A DNA stretch of 59,165 bases, taken from positions 1 through 59,165 of the forward strand of contig QHRW01000129.1 in assembly GCA_003220265.1 (NCBI GenBank). The letters are read 5' to 3'. Positions within the stretch are counted from its first letter, which is position 1. Each line of letters begins with the position of its first letter. This document shows, one piece after another, positions 16,921 through 24,860 of the stretch. This stretch comes from Candidatus Rokuibacteriota bacterium (lineage in GTDB: Bacteria > Methylomirabilota > Methylomirabilia > Rokubacteriales > CSP1-6). Position numbers and translations under genes: made by a program. A model generated the notes under the pieces. It was not told where the DNA came from. It saw only the letters and a list, made by a program, of their open reading frames with translations, and ran no database searches.

Positions 16921-16993
16921 AGAGGACCGCCACGGCTACGCCGGGGCGGTCCGAACGTTGGGGGGTATGGGGGGCCATTTCTGGGCCCCCCAT
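16921..16993 (-). repeat. Dispersed double-hairpin repeat, family R2, copy 1
   Basis: Next to the stop of the upstream GNAT gene is a perfect 10-bp stem (16967-16976 with 16984-16993, 7-nt loop). A spacer with CGTTCGG follows on the minus strand, then a second stem at 16924-16952 with loop TAC and one mismatch. The same order, spacing and flanking bases occur after glnA at 32380. The position right after a stop codon suggests a terminator or 3'-end stabiliser. Confidence 0.7.
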
Positions 16994-16994
16994 G

Positions 16995-17576
16995 TTAACC
17001 GTTGGAGAGTTCGCGCAGCGTCCAGAGCGCGCTGCCGCCGCGCCACGCGTAGAGGCCGGCGCCGGGCCGGCCCGCCAGCGCCGGCGGCAGCGCCACCTCG
17101 GGGACGGGAATGAAGCCGAAGCGGATCCAGACGCGATCGAGACCTTGCGGGCGCGTGTAGAGCGTGGCGGCACCGAGCGCGGTCGCGTGATCGATGGCGG
17201 CGGCGACGAGCTGACCGGCGAGCTCCAGGGGATCCGGGAGCCGCTCGCGCGCGTCGAGGACGGGGCCGTACAGCATCGCCGTGGTGGCGTGACGCTCGGC
17301 GGCGAGCGCGCCCACGAGACGCTCGCCGCCGGCGCCCGCCAGGAAGGCGCCCCACGCGAAGGCGACCTGCTCGGGCCACGGAATCGCCGCGAAGTCGAAC
17401 AGCGCGCGGGCGCGTGCGGCCTCCGCGAGCGGGCGGTAGCCGACGTCTTGCCAGACCCGGGGCAGCGTCGCGGCGGCGAGCGTGGGAGCGGGCGACGCGT
17501 CGTCGGGGGGCGGCGTCGAGGCTGGGGCGGCGGGCCGTCGGCCCCCCGCCCGGCCGCCTGTCCTACTTCTTGCCAA
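16995..17576 (-). CDS. GNAT-like N-acetyltransferase
   Basis: The product is up to 193 residues and weakly GNAT-like: GVLDARERLPDPLELAGQL-type core with ATTAMLYGPVLD, then VAAAIDHATALGAATLYTRP and VWIRFGFIPV near the end. The first ~30 residues are Arg/Ala/Pro-rich and may be untranslated; the longest frame overlaps the HU stop by 14 bases. A later start cannot be chosen from the sequence. It lies between HU and cofD in the F420 island, on the same strand. Confidence 0.6.
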   Translation of the reverse strand: MARSRTGGRAGGRRPAAPASTPPPDDASPAPTLAAATLPRVWQDVGYRPLAEAARARALFDFAAIPWPEQVAFAWGAFLAGAGGERLVGALAAERHATTAMLYGPVLDARERLPDPLELAGQLVAAAIDHATALGAATLYTRPQGLDRVWIRFGFIPVPEVALPPALAGRPGAGLYAWRGGSALWTLRELSNG

Positions 17577-17856
17577 GCACCGTGTCCTTCAAGCTCTTGG
17601 CGAGGCGGAACTTGCACACGCGCTTGGCCGGGATCTTGATGGGCTCGCCGGTCTGCGGGTTGCGGCCGATGCGGGCCTTCCGATTCGCGAGCACGAGCTT
17701 GCCGAAGCCGGGAAGAACGAACGCGCCGCTCTTCTTCGCTTCGCGCGACGCCAGCGCGAGCGTCTCGTCGAGGACGCCCTCGATCTGCTTCTTGGTGAGC
17801 GTGGTCTTCTCGGCGAGATGGGCGAGCGTCGCGGACTTCGTCATCGTCTTCGCCAC
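17563..17856 (-). CDS. HU-family DNA-binding protein
   Basis: The 97-residue protein is a full-length HU/IHF type: helices TLAHLAEKTTLTKKQIEGVL and the beta-arm core FVLPGFGKLVLANRKARIGRN, with the arm motif GRNPQTGEPIKIPA. It binds and bends DNA as a nucleoid protein. The GTG at 17856 is supported by AGGAGG five bases upstream. It sits in the middle of the F420 island, 66 bases after cofH, and may have its own promoter there. Confidence 0.93.
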   Translation of the reverse strand: MAKTMTKSATLAHLAEKTTLTKKQIEGVLDETLALASREAKKSGAFVLPGFGKLVLANRKARIGRNPQTGEPIKIPAKRVCKFRLAKSLKDTVLGKK

Positions 17857-17922
17857 AGGAGCCTCCTATCGAGCGTGGTGGTGAGTGCGAGAGGCATTAA
17901 TACCACAGCGCGTCCCACACGG

Positions 17923-19191
17923 CTACCGCTGCGTGAAGCGAAATTCGCCGGAGGCGATCAAGCGTCGATACGAGCCGAAGCGCGCCTCGGCGTCTTCGAC
18001 CGCATCGAGCTCCGAGCGCGGATCGTCGCCCTCGGCGTACTCGCGCATGATGCGATAGAGTGTGTCGCGCTCGGCCGGGACGCGGCCGGCGTCGCGAATC
18101 CACCGCCGCAGCTCGGCGGGCCCGACCAGCTGCCCGTAGGTGGCACCGGCCGAGGTCGAGATCGACTCGTTGATGAGCGTGCCGCCGAGATCGTTGGCGC
18201 CTGCGTCGAGCAGCGCCTGCGCCAGCTTTGGTCCTTCCTTCACCCACGAGGCCTGGATGTTGCGGAGCACCGGCCCCAGCAGCACGCGAGCGAGCGCGTG
18301 CATGCGGATGACCTCGACGCCGGTGGCGCCGGGCCGCACGCCCTCGACGAGCGCCTTCGCGTACATGGGCGCCTCGCTGTGGATGAGCGAGAGCGGCACG
18401 AACTCGGTGAAGCCGCCGGTGTCCTTCTGGATCGAGCGCAGCAGCGCCATGTGCTGCACCCAGTGCGCGGGCGTCTCCACGTGGCCGTACATGATCGTGG
18501 AGGTCGTGCGGATGCCGAGCGCGTGCGCGGTGGTGATGACCTCGACCCACTGGTCGACCGTGATGCGCCCGCGCGCGATGCGATCGCGGATGGCCTGATC
18601 GAGGATCTCCGCGGAGGTGCCGGGCAGCGTGCCGAGCCCGGCGTCCTTCAGCTCGGTCAGGTATTCCTTGATGGGCAGGCCGGAGCGCACGGAGCCGTAG
18701 AGCACCTCCTCCGGCGAGAACGCGTGCAGGTGCAGCTTCGGCAGCGCCGCCTTGAGCGCCCGCGTGAGGTCGATGTAGAAGCGGCCGTCCAGCTTGGGCG
18801 GCAGGCCGGCCTGGATGCAGACTTCCGTGGCGCCCAGCTCCCACGCCTCGCGCGCGCGGCGCACCACCTCGTCGATCGGCAGGAGGTAGCCTTCCTCCTC
18901 GCGGTGATCGCGCGAGAAGGCGCAGAAGCCGCAGTGCTTGATGCACACGTTCGTGAAGTTGATGTTGCGGTTCACCACGTAGGTCACGGTGTCGCCGACG
19001 TGGCGCCGCCGCAGCTCGTCGGCGGTGAGCGTCAGCGCCGCGAGGTCGCGGCCGGTGGTGGTGGCGAGGACGTCGGCCTCGGCCACGGAGACCTCGGCGC
19101 CGTCGAGCGCGCGCGCGAGGATGCCGCGCACGTCGCGCGAGCCGCGGTCGAGCGCGTCGATCAGGGGGTTACCAGCGTCGCCAGTGCTCAT
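17923..19191 (-). CDS. cofH: FO synthase subunit 2 (radical SAM)
   Basis: The 422-residue protein carries the radical-SAM cluster motif CIKHCGFC at about residue 81. MqnC/CofH family signatures follow: QAGLPPKLDGRFY, HAFSPEEV, GTLPGTSAEIL, TSTIMYGHVE and GANDLGGTLINESIS. It couples tyrosine to 5-amino-6-ribitylaminouracil. CofG and CofH are separate proteins here, not a fused FbiC. Its ATG overlaps the cofG end by 23 bases. The homologous menaquinone enzyme MqnC is excluded by the cofG neighbour and the F420 context. Confidence 0.92.
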   Translation of the reverse strand: MSTGDAGNPLIDALDRGSRDVRGILARALDGAEVSVAEADVLATTTGRDLAALTLTADELRRRHVGDTVTYVVNRNINFTNVCIKHCGFCAFSRDHREEEGYLLPIDEVVRRAREAWELGATEVCIQAGLPPKLDGRFYIDLTRALKAALPKLHLHAFSPEEVLYGSVRSGLPIKEYLTELKDAGLGTLPGTSAEILDQAIRDRIARGRITVDQWVEVITTAHALGIRTTSTIMYGHVETPAHWVQHMALLRSIQKDTGGFTEFVPLSLIHSEAPMYAKALVEGVRPGATGVEVIRMHALARVLLGPVLRNIQASWVKEGPKLAQALLDAGANDLGGTLINESISTSAGATYGQLVGPAELRRWIRDAGRVPAERDTLYRIMREYAEGDDPRSELDAVEDAEARFGSYRRLIASGEFRFTQR

Positions 19192-20311
19192 GCGAGTTCC
19201 TCACGAGCCCGTCGGCGTCGACCAGCGCCGCCACCCGGGGCCGCAGGCGCTCGTCGAGAAACTCGGCGCGCGCCGCGTACTCCGGATAGATCGCCAACCG
19301 CTCGCGGAAGCGATAACCCTCGGACTCGGTGGCCGCGCGCAAGGCGCGCAGCCCCGGCCAGGGCTTTTCGGGGTTGATGTGGTCCGGCGTCAGCGGCGAG
19401 ATGCCGCCCCAGTCGTTGAGCCCGGCGGCGAGCAGCCGCGGGTACACGTCCGGCGTCAAGTTCGGCGGCGCCTGGATGTTGACATCAGGCCCCAGCACGA
19501 GCCGGGCGACGGCGATCGTGCGGAGCAGATCCTCGAGCGTCGGCTCGGCGGCGTCGCGCATCGGGATGCGCGGCTTCGCGCGGAAATTCTGGACGATGAC
19601 TTCCTGGATGTGCCCCCACCGCTCGTGCACGTCACGGATGGCGACGAGCGCGTCCACCCGCTCGCGCGGCGACTCGCCGATGCCGATCAGGATGCCGGTG
19701 GTGAAGGGAATGCCGAGCTTGCCGGCCAGCGCGATCGTCTTGAGACGCCGCGCCGGCACCTTGTCGGGCGCGCGGTCGTGCGCCATGCCGCGCGCCAGCA
19801 GCCGGTCGCTGACGTTCTCGAGCATGATGCCCATGCTTACGTTGACCTCGCGCAGCGCGGCGAGATCGCGCTCGCCCATCACGCCGGGGTTGGCGTGCGG
19901 CAGCAGCGAGGACTCGGCGAGGGTCAGCGCGCACATGGCGCGCAGGTAGCCGAGCGTCGTGCGCTGGCCGTGCTGCTTCAAGAACGCGCGCTGCTCGGCG
20001 AAGGCCGCTTCCGGCTTGTCGCCCAGCGAGAACAGCGCCTCCTTGGCGCCGACGCGCGCGCCCGCCTGCACGAGCGCGACGACTTCCTCCGGCGACATCG
20101 TGTGCGCGCCGGGCTCGCCCGGATCACGCCGGAACGTGCAGTAGCCGCAGTAGTCGCGGCAGAGCGTCGTCAGCGGCACGAACACCTTCGCCGAGAACGT
20201 GACCGTCCGCCCGCGCCCCCGATCGCGCACCTCGCCCGCGCGCTGCAGCAGCTCCGGCAGCCCGCCTGCGGGGCCGTCGATCAGCGTGGAGGCTTCAGCG
20301 TGAGAAATCAC
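19169..20311 (-). CDS. cofG: FO synthase subunit 1 (radical SAM)
   Basis: The 380-residue protein has the radical-SAM motif CRDYCGYC near residue 51. CofG hallmarks include GAKEALFSLGDKPE, SMGIMLENVSDRLL, GILIGIGE, VIVQNFRAKP and GLNDWGGISPLTPDHINPE. It closes the deazaflavin ring of FO after CofH. The GTG start overlaps the upstream oxidoreductase stop as GTGA. Confidence 0.93.
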   Translation of the reverse strand: MISHAEASTLIDGPAGGLPELLQRAGEVRDRGRGRTVTFSAKVFVPLTTLCRDYCGYCTFRRDPGEPGAHTMSPEEVVALVQAGARVGAKEALFSLGDKPEAAFAEQRAFLKQHGQRTTLGYLRAMCALTLAESSLLPHANPGVMGERDLAALREVNVSMGIMLENVSDRLLARGMAHDRAPDKVPARRLKTIALAGKLGIPFTTGILIGIGESPRERVDALVAIRDVHERWGHIQEVIVQNFRAKPRIPMRDAAEPTLEDLLRTIAVARLVLGPDVNIQAPPNLTPDVYPRLLAAGLNDWGGISPLTPDHINPEKPWPGLRALRAATESEGYRFRERLAIYPEYAARAEFLDERLRPRVAALVDADGLVRNSHEHWRRW

Positions 20312-21498
20312 CGCGCGTTCTTCCGCGGACCTTTGGTGGCTGCACGACGTTTGGATGCCGAACGCTTGACGACCGATGCGGACCGGTTGACTGCAGGTTC
20401 GGAACGGTTGACCGCGGATGCGGAGCCCCGGGATGCCGAACGGTTGACCGCGGATGCGGAGCCACGCGCTTCTCCGGCCAGGCCACCCTCGTTTCTACCC
20501 GACCGAGCGCCACCCGCTCCAACAGCTAGACCACCCCGCGCTCTGTTGAACTTTGGCCCCACCTCCTGCGCAAAGCGCTCGAGGTTGTCGAGGACCGACG
20601 GCAAATCCTGATGCGTGGGGTCCCACACGACGTGCGTGACGCCGAGGTCGGCGTAGGTGCGGATGTCCTTCGTGACTTCCTCGGCGGTGCCCTGGAAGAG
20701 GGGACGCTCGCCCCCCGGCGGCTTCATGCGCTTGGGCCGCACCTCCATCGGCACGCGGATGGTCAGCGTGATCGCCTCCGGATCGCGCCCGGCCTCCTTG
20801 GCCCACGCCTTGAGCTGGCGCACGCGCTTGCCGTACTCGTCGGGCAGCAGCAGGCCCGGTGGCCGCAGGATGATCGGATGCCAGCCGTCGCCGAGGCGCG
20901 CGGCGCGCTGCACGGCGGCGTCGGTGTGGCCGCCGATCCACACCGGGATGCCGCTCGGCTGCACCGGCTTGGGCAGCGCGTGCACGTTGCTCACGCTGAC
21001 GTAGCGGCCGCGGAACGTGACGGGATCCGTCGTCCACGTCTGGCGCATGAAGGCCAGGTACTCGTCGGTGACGGCACCGCGCTGCTCGAACGGCGGCGCG
21101 CCGACCGCCTCGAATTCCTCGCGCAGCCAGCCGACGCCGGCGCCGAGGATGATACGGCCGCCCGACAGGCGATCGAGCGTGGCGAGGATCTTGGCCGTGA
21201 CCAATGGATGGCGATAGGGCACCACGAGGACGCTGGTGCCGAGGCGCGCGCGCTTCGTCTCGCGCGCGAGCGCGCCCAGCAGCGCGAGCGGCTCGAGATA
21301 GTCCTGGGCGGCGCCGCCCGGAAGCTGGCGCGTCGCCGAGTACGGATAGACGGAGCGCGCCATCGAGGCGGGCAGCACGATGTGATCGGTGACGAACACC
21401 GACGCATAGCCGAGCGCGTCGGCCTGCGCCGCCATCGTCAGCACCTGGTCGGGTTTGGCCAGCGGCCCGCGACCGGGAAGCGAGATGCCGAACTCCAC
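20308..21498 (-). CDS. F420-dependent luciferase-like oxidoreductase with repetitive basic tail
   Basis: The barrel portion (about residues 1-320) matches the LLM-class F420-dependent family: VEFGISLPGRGPLAKPDQ, FVTDHIVLP, LGTSVLVVPYRHP, LSGGRIILGAGVGWLREEFEA, PVWIGGHTDAAV and THVVWDPTH. The last ~75 residues are low complexity, rich in Ala, Ser, Arg and Lys, with GSASAVNRS repeated and a KRRAATKGPRK end. I place the start at the GTG at 21498, five bases after GGAGG; earlier ATG frames add no conserved sequence. It begins the F420 island and overlaps cofG by four bases. Confidence 0.88.
   Translation of the reverse strand: MEFGISLPGRGPLAKPDQVLTMAAQADALGYASVFVTDHIVLPASMARSVYPYSATRQLPGGAAQDYLEPLALLGALARETKRARLGTSVLVVPYRHPLVTAKILATLDRLSGGRIILGAGVGWLREEFEAVGAPPFEQRGAVTDEYLAFMRQTWTTDPVTFRGRYVSVSNVHALPKPVQPSGIPVWIGGHTDAAVQRAARLGDGWHPIILRPPGLLLPDEYGKRVRQLKAWAKEAGRDPEAITLTIRVPMEVRPKRMKPPGGERPLFQGTAEEVTKDIRTYADLGVTHVVWDPTHQDLPSVLDNLERFAQEVGPKFNRARGGLAVGAGGARSGRNEGGLAGEARGSASAVNRSASRGSASAVNRSEPAVNRSASVVKRSASKRRAATKGPRKNAR
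20353..20463 (-). repeat. Short direct repeats encoding the oxidoreductase tail
   Basis: A 26-base unit at 20402-20427 recurs exactly at 20438-20463 (36-base period). Degenerate versions lie at 20353-20401. On the minus strand the unit reads in frame as GSASAVNRS. The repeats lie wholly inside the C-terminal tail of the F420-type oxidoreductase gene. They look like slippage expansion of coding DNA, not a CRISPR or an insertion element. Confidence 0.8.
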
Positions 21499-21625
21499 CA
21501 ATCCCTCCAGGGAGACACGACGCTCGAAATGCCGGCTCATAGTAGGCCACGCCCCCCGGCATTGCAATCGGGCCGGCGCAATCCCGCTTCGTCGATGCGC
21601 GCGAGTACCGCTATGCTAGTGCGTC

Positions 21626-22930
21626 ATGCACACACCGGGACGCGCCGCCGCGGCGGCCCCGCGGCTGCGCTGGGTGATGTGGTCCATCGCCTCGCTGCTG
21701 TTCCTCGTCGGCTTCTTCCATCGGGCCGCCCCCGGTGTGATCGCGCGCGACCTCATGCAGACGTACGCGATCACGGGCACCACCGTGGGGCTACTGGCCG
21801 CGACGTACTTCTACGCGTATGCGCCGCTGATGGTGCCGGCCGGCCTCGTGCTCGACGCCTGGGGCGTGCGCCGCGTGCTGGCGGCGGGCGGCGCCGTGAT
21901 GGGCGTAGGCTCGGTGATGATGGGCGCGGCCGCCACGCTGCCGGTGCTCTTCGTGGGGCGCTTCCTCGTGGGGCTCGGCGCGACCGCGACCTTCATCGGC
22001 ACGCTGAAGATCGCGGCGGCCTGGTTTCCACCGGAGCGCTTCGGCTTCCTCGCCGCGCTCACCGCGACGGTGGGCGTGTTCGGCGCGCTCGTGTCCACGC
22101 TGCCGCTCGCGACGCTCGTCGCCCTCGTCGGCTGGCGCCGCGCCTTCGGGGGCGTGGGGCTCGTCACGCTGGCCGGCGCCGTCCTCTGCCTGCTCGCGCT
22201 GCGCGATCGTCCGGAGGGCGCGCCGGAGCCCGCCGCCGGGAGCCTGCGCGCCGTCCTGGCCGGTGCGCTGCAGGTCGTGCGCAACCCGCACACGTGGCCG
22301 CCCTTCCTCGCGTTCTTCTGCTTCTACTCCGTCGCCGGCAACCTGATGCTGTGGGCGGTGCCGTACCTGCGCGACGTCTATGGTCTCGGGCTCGGCGACG
22401 CCGCCTTCTACGCCACCGCGACGTCGCTGGCGTTGCTGATGGCGGCGCCGCTGGTCGGCTTTGCCTCCGACCGCGTGTTCGCGCGACGCAAGGCGCTGCT
22501 GGTCGTGCTGAGCCTCGCGCAGTCGGCGCTGTGGTGCGTGTTCGTGGCCACGCTGGGCGCGCTGCGCTTGCCCGCGCTCTACGCGCTGCTCTTCCTCATG
22601 GGCCTGGCCGGCGCGGCCTTCGTGCTGGTGTGGCCGATCGGGCGCGAGGTGAACCCGCCGCACCTGGACGGCGTGGCGGTGGCGGTGGTGAACTTCGGCG
22701 GCTTCCTCGGGGCGGCGCTCACCCAGGGACCGATCGGCGCCGTCCTCGACGCGCGCTGGGGCGGCGTCCTCGTGGACGGCGCCCGCCGCTACCCGCTCGA
22801 GGCCTACCGGGACGCCTTCACGATTTGCGGTGGTCTCGCCGTCGCCGCCGCCGCCCTGTGCCTGCTCATGCGCGAGACGGGAGGGCGCAATATTTACCGC
22901 GAGCTCTACCCGCTGCGGGAGACGGCATGA
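21626..22930 (+). CDS. MFS transporter
   Basis: The 434-residue protein has twelve predicted membrane helices and the MFS loop 2-3 motif LVLDAWGVRRVLAAGG. The N-half also has GRFLVGLGATATFIG, common in the OPA/ACS-type exporters and organic-anion transporters. The second half starts around residue 225 (FLAFFCFYSVAGNLMLW). The substrate cannot be told. It is divergent from the F420 oxidoreductase and stands as a single gene, with 119 bases before the kinase gene. Confidence 0.88.
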   Translation: MHTPGRAAAAAPRLRWVMWSIASLLFLVGFFHRAAPGVIARDLMQTYAITGTTVGLLAATYFYAYAPLMVPAGLVLDAWGVRRVLAAGGAVMGVGSVMMGAAATLPVLFVGRFLVGLGATATFIGTLKIAAAWFPPERFGFLAALTATVGVFGALVSTLPLATLVALVGWRRAFGGVGLVTLAGAVLCLLALRDRPEGAPEPAAGSLRAVLAGALQVVRNPHTWPPFLAFFCFYSVAGNLMLWAVPYLRDVYGLGLGDAAFYATATSLALLMAAPLVGFASDRVFARRKALLVVLSLAQSALWCVFVATLGALRLPALYALLFLMGLAGAAFVLVWPIGREVNPPHLDGVAVAVVNFGGFLGAALTQGPIGAVLDARWGGVLVDGARRYPLEAYRDAFTICGGLAVAAAALCLLMRETGGRNIYRELYPLRETA

Positions 22931-23049
22931 CGCCCCCGGTGGAGCCCGGTGCTATCATGCGTTCGATAATCGTCACAATCTCTCGGGCGCCGGGAGTTCG
23001 GGCGGCCGCTCCCGTCGGCGCGAGCCGGTAGGGGCGAGAGCGGGGCGGC

Positions 23050-24492
23050 ATGCGGCTGGCGTCGAAGATCTTCCTGGGATTCTCGCTGGTCATCCTGGTG
23101 CTGGCGGCCGTGGGCGTGCTCAGCCTGCGCGCGGTCGGGCGCCTGGTGTCGCTGAACCGCGAGGTTGCCAGCGAAACCCTGCCGGCCCTGCGGCTGACGG
23201 GCGACGTGCGCGACACGATGCTGGCGCTGGCCCGGCTGGAGGCCCGCTACACCATCCTGCGCGACCCGCGCTACGTGATGGTGTGGGCCGAGCGGGCGGA
23301 TGCGGTGCACGCCGACCTGGCCCGGCTGCGCGCGCTGGCGCGCACCGAGGACGAGGCGCGGCAGCTCGCGGATGCCGCCGCGGCCTTCAAGCAGTATCGC
23401 GAGGCCGTGCGGAGCGAGCAGGAGCGGCTGGTGGCGGCGGGCACCCGCGCGCCGGCGCCCAGCGAGCCGGCCGGCCGCGCGCTGGCCGAGCGCGTCGAGG
23501 CGAGCCTCGAGGCGCTGCAGGCGGCGACGTACGCGCGCGTGCTGCAGGCGCAGGCCGAGGTCGCGCGGCTGGAGGCGCGCACGTGGACGGGGGTCGTGGT
23601 GGCGCTCGCCACGTCGCTCGCGCTGGCGCTGCTGACGACGGCGATCATCGCGCTGCGCATCACGCGCTCGCTGCGGCGCCTGTCGGCGGCCACCAGCGCG
23701 GTGGCGGCCGGCTCGTTCCGCGAGCCGATCCCGACCGGCGGCAACGACGAGATCGGCGTGCTGGCGCGGTCGTTCAACGCCATGGCGGCGCGACTGCGGC
23801 AGCTCGACGAGATGAAGGAGGAATTTTTCGCCACGCTCTCGCACGAGCTTCGCTCGCCATTGACGTCCGTGCGCGAGGCCTCGCACCTGCTGGCCGACCA
23901 CGTGGCGGGACCGCTCGCGCCCAAGCAGGCGCGCCTGGTGGAGATCATCCAGCGCTCGTCGGACCGCCTGCTGCGGCTCGTCAACCAGATCCTCGACATC
24001 TCGCGGCTGCGGGCGGGGCTGCTGCCGCTGCAGCGGGGACCGGTGGATCTCGACCGGCTGGTCACGCGCGCGGCCGAGGAATTGCGCCCGCAGGCCGAGG
24101 AGGCGCGCGTCACGCTCGACCGCGAGCGCCTCGGCGACCGCTTCACCATCAACGGCGACGAGGACCGGCTCGTCCAGGTCGTCGTGAATCTCCTGGCCAA
24201 CGCGATCCGCTTCACGCCGGCCGGCGGCCGCGTGGTGGTGCGCGTGGTGGACGCCGGCTCGGAGTGCGAGGTGCAGGTGGAGGACACGGGTCTCGGCATT
24301 CCCGCCTCGGAGCTGCCGCACATCTTCGAGAGCTACCGCCAGGCGCACCTCGGCAAGGGCGGCACCGGGCTCGGCCTGTCGATCGTGCGCGGGCTCGTCC
24401 AGGCCCACCGCGGCCGCGTGACGGTGGAGTCGCAGGAGGGCAAGGGCAGCCGCTTCACCGTGCTGCTGCCGAGGGAGGCGCCGGCCGCATGA
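23050..24492 (+). CDS. Membrane sensor histidine kinase (GlrK-like)
   Basis: The 480-residue kinase has transmembrane helices at about residues 6-28 and 175-200 bracketing a helical extracytoplasmic domain. A HAMP follows at about 200-255, then H-box FATLSHELRSPLTS and an ATPase with NLLANAIRF, DTGLGIP and GTGLGLSIV. The helical periplasmic domain and the downstream coiled-coil lipoprotein and sigma54 regulator resemble the GlrK-QseG-GlrR envelope-stress module of proteobacteria. The stop overlaps the lipoprotein start (ATGA). The signal sensed is unknown. Confidence 0.88.
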   Translation: MRLASKIFLGFSLVILVLAAVGVLSLRAVGRLVSLNREVASETLPALRLTGDVRDTMLALARLEARYTILRDPRYVMVWAERADAVHADLARLRALARTEDEARQLADAAAAFKQYREAVRSEQERLVAAGTRAPAPSEPAGRALAERVEASLEALQAATYARVLQAQAEVARLEARTWTGVVVALATSLALALLTTAIIALRITRSLRRLSAATSAVAAGSFREPIPTGGNDEIGVLARSFNAMAARLRQLDEMKEEFFATLSHELRSPLTSVREASHLLADHVAGPLAPKQARLVEIIQRSSDRLLRLVNQILDISRLRAGLLPLQRGPVDLDRLVTRAAEELRPQAEEARVTLDRERLGDRFTINGDEDRLVQVVVNLLANAIRFTPAGGRVVVRVVDAGSECEVQVEDTGLGIPASELPHIFESYRQAHLGKGGTGLGLSIVRGLVQAHRGRVTVESQEGKGSRFTVLLPREAPAA

Positions 24493-24860
24493 GGCGTGTG
24501 CTCGCGGCCGTCCTGCTGGCGGTGAGCCTCGCCGGCTGCGCGTCGCTGCCGTTCACGCGCGGCGCCACGCTCCTGGCCGCCGCCGACCGGCTCGCACGCG
24601 AAGGCGACTGGCCGGGCGCGGTGGCCGCCTACGATCAGTACCTGGCCCAATATCCCAATGCGTGGGCGGCGCCGCGTGCGCTCGAGAGCCGCGACACGCT
24701 GGCCGCAATGCTGGCCGCGCGGGCCGAGGTGACGCGGCTGCGCCAGGAAGTGGCGCGGCTGCGCGACGAGCTGGCGCGGCGCGAGGTGGACCTGGCGCGC
24801 CTGCGCAGCGACCTCGAGCGCCTCAAGCAGATCGACCTGCGATTGGAGCGAACGCGTTGA
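24489..24860 (+). CDS. QseG-like coiled-coil lipoprotein
   Basis: The 123-residue protein has a lipobox signal peptide, VLLAVSLAGCASL, with lipidated Cys20. A TPR-like helix pair follows (ADRLAREGDWPGAVAAYDQY), then a heptad coiled coil from about residue 75 (VTRLRQEVARLRDELARREV). The layout matches QseG/YfhG, the outer-membrane lipoprotein that activates GlrK in enterobacteria. It sits between kinase and regulators with four-base overlaps on both sides. Assignment rests on architecture and position. Confidence 0.75.
   Translation: MRRVLAAVLLAVSLAGCASLPFTRGATLLAAADRLAREGDWPGAVAAYDQYLAQYPNAWAAPRALESRDTLAAMLAARAEVTRLRQEVARLRDELARREVDLARLRSDLERLKQIDLRLERTR

Noticed and set aside
20353..20463. 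Regularly spaced repeats considered as a CRISPR array
   Set aside because: Only two exact units with a 10-base gap, in frame with the oxidoreductase gene; no cas genes nearby.
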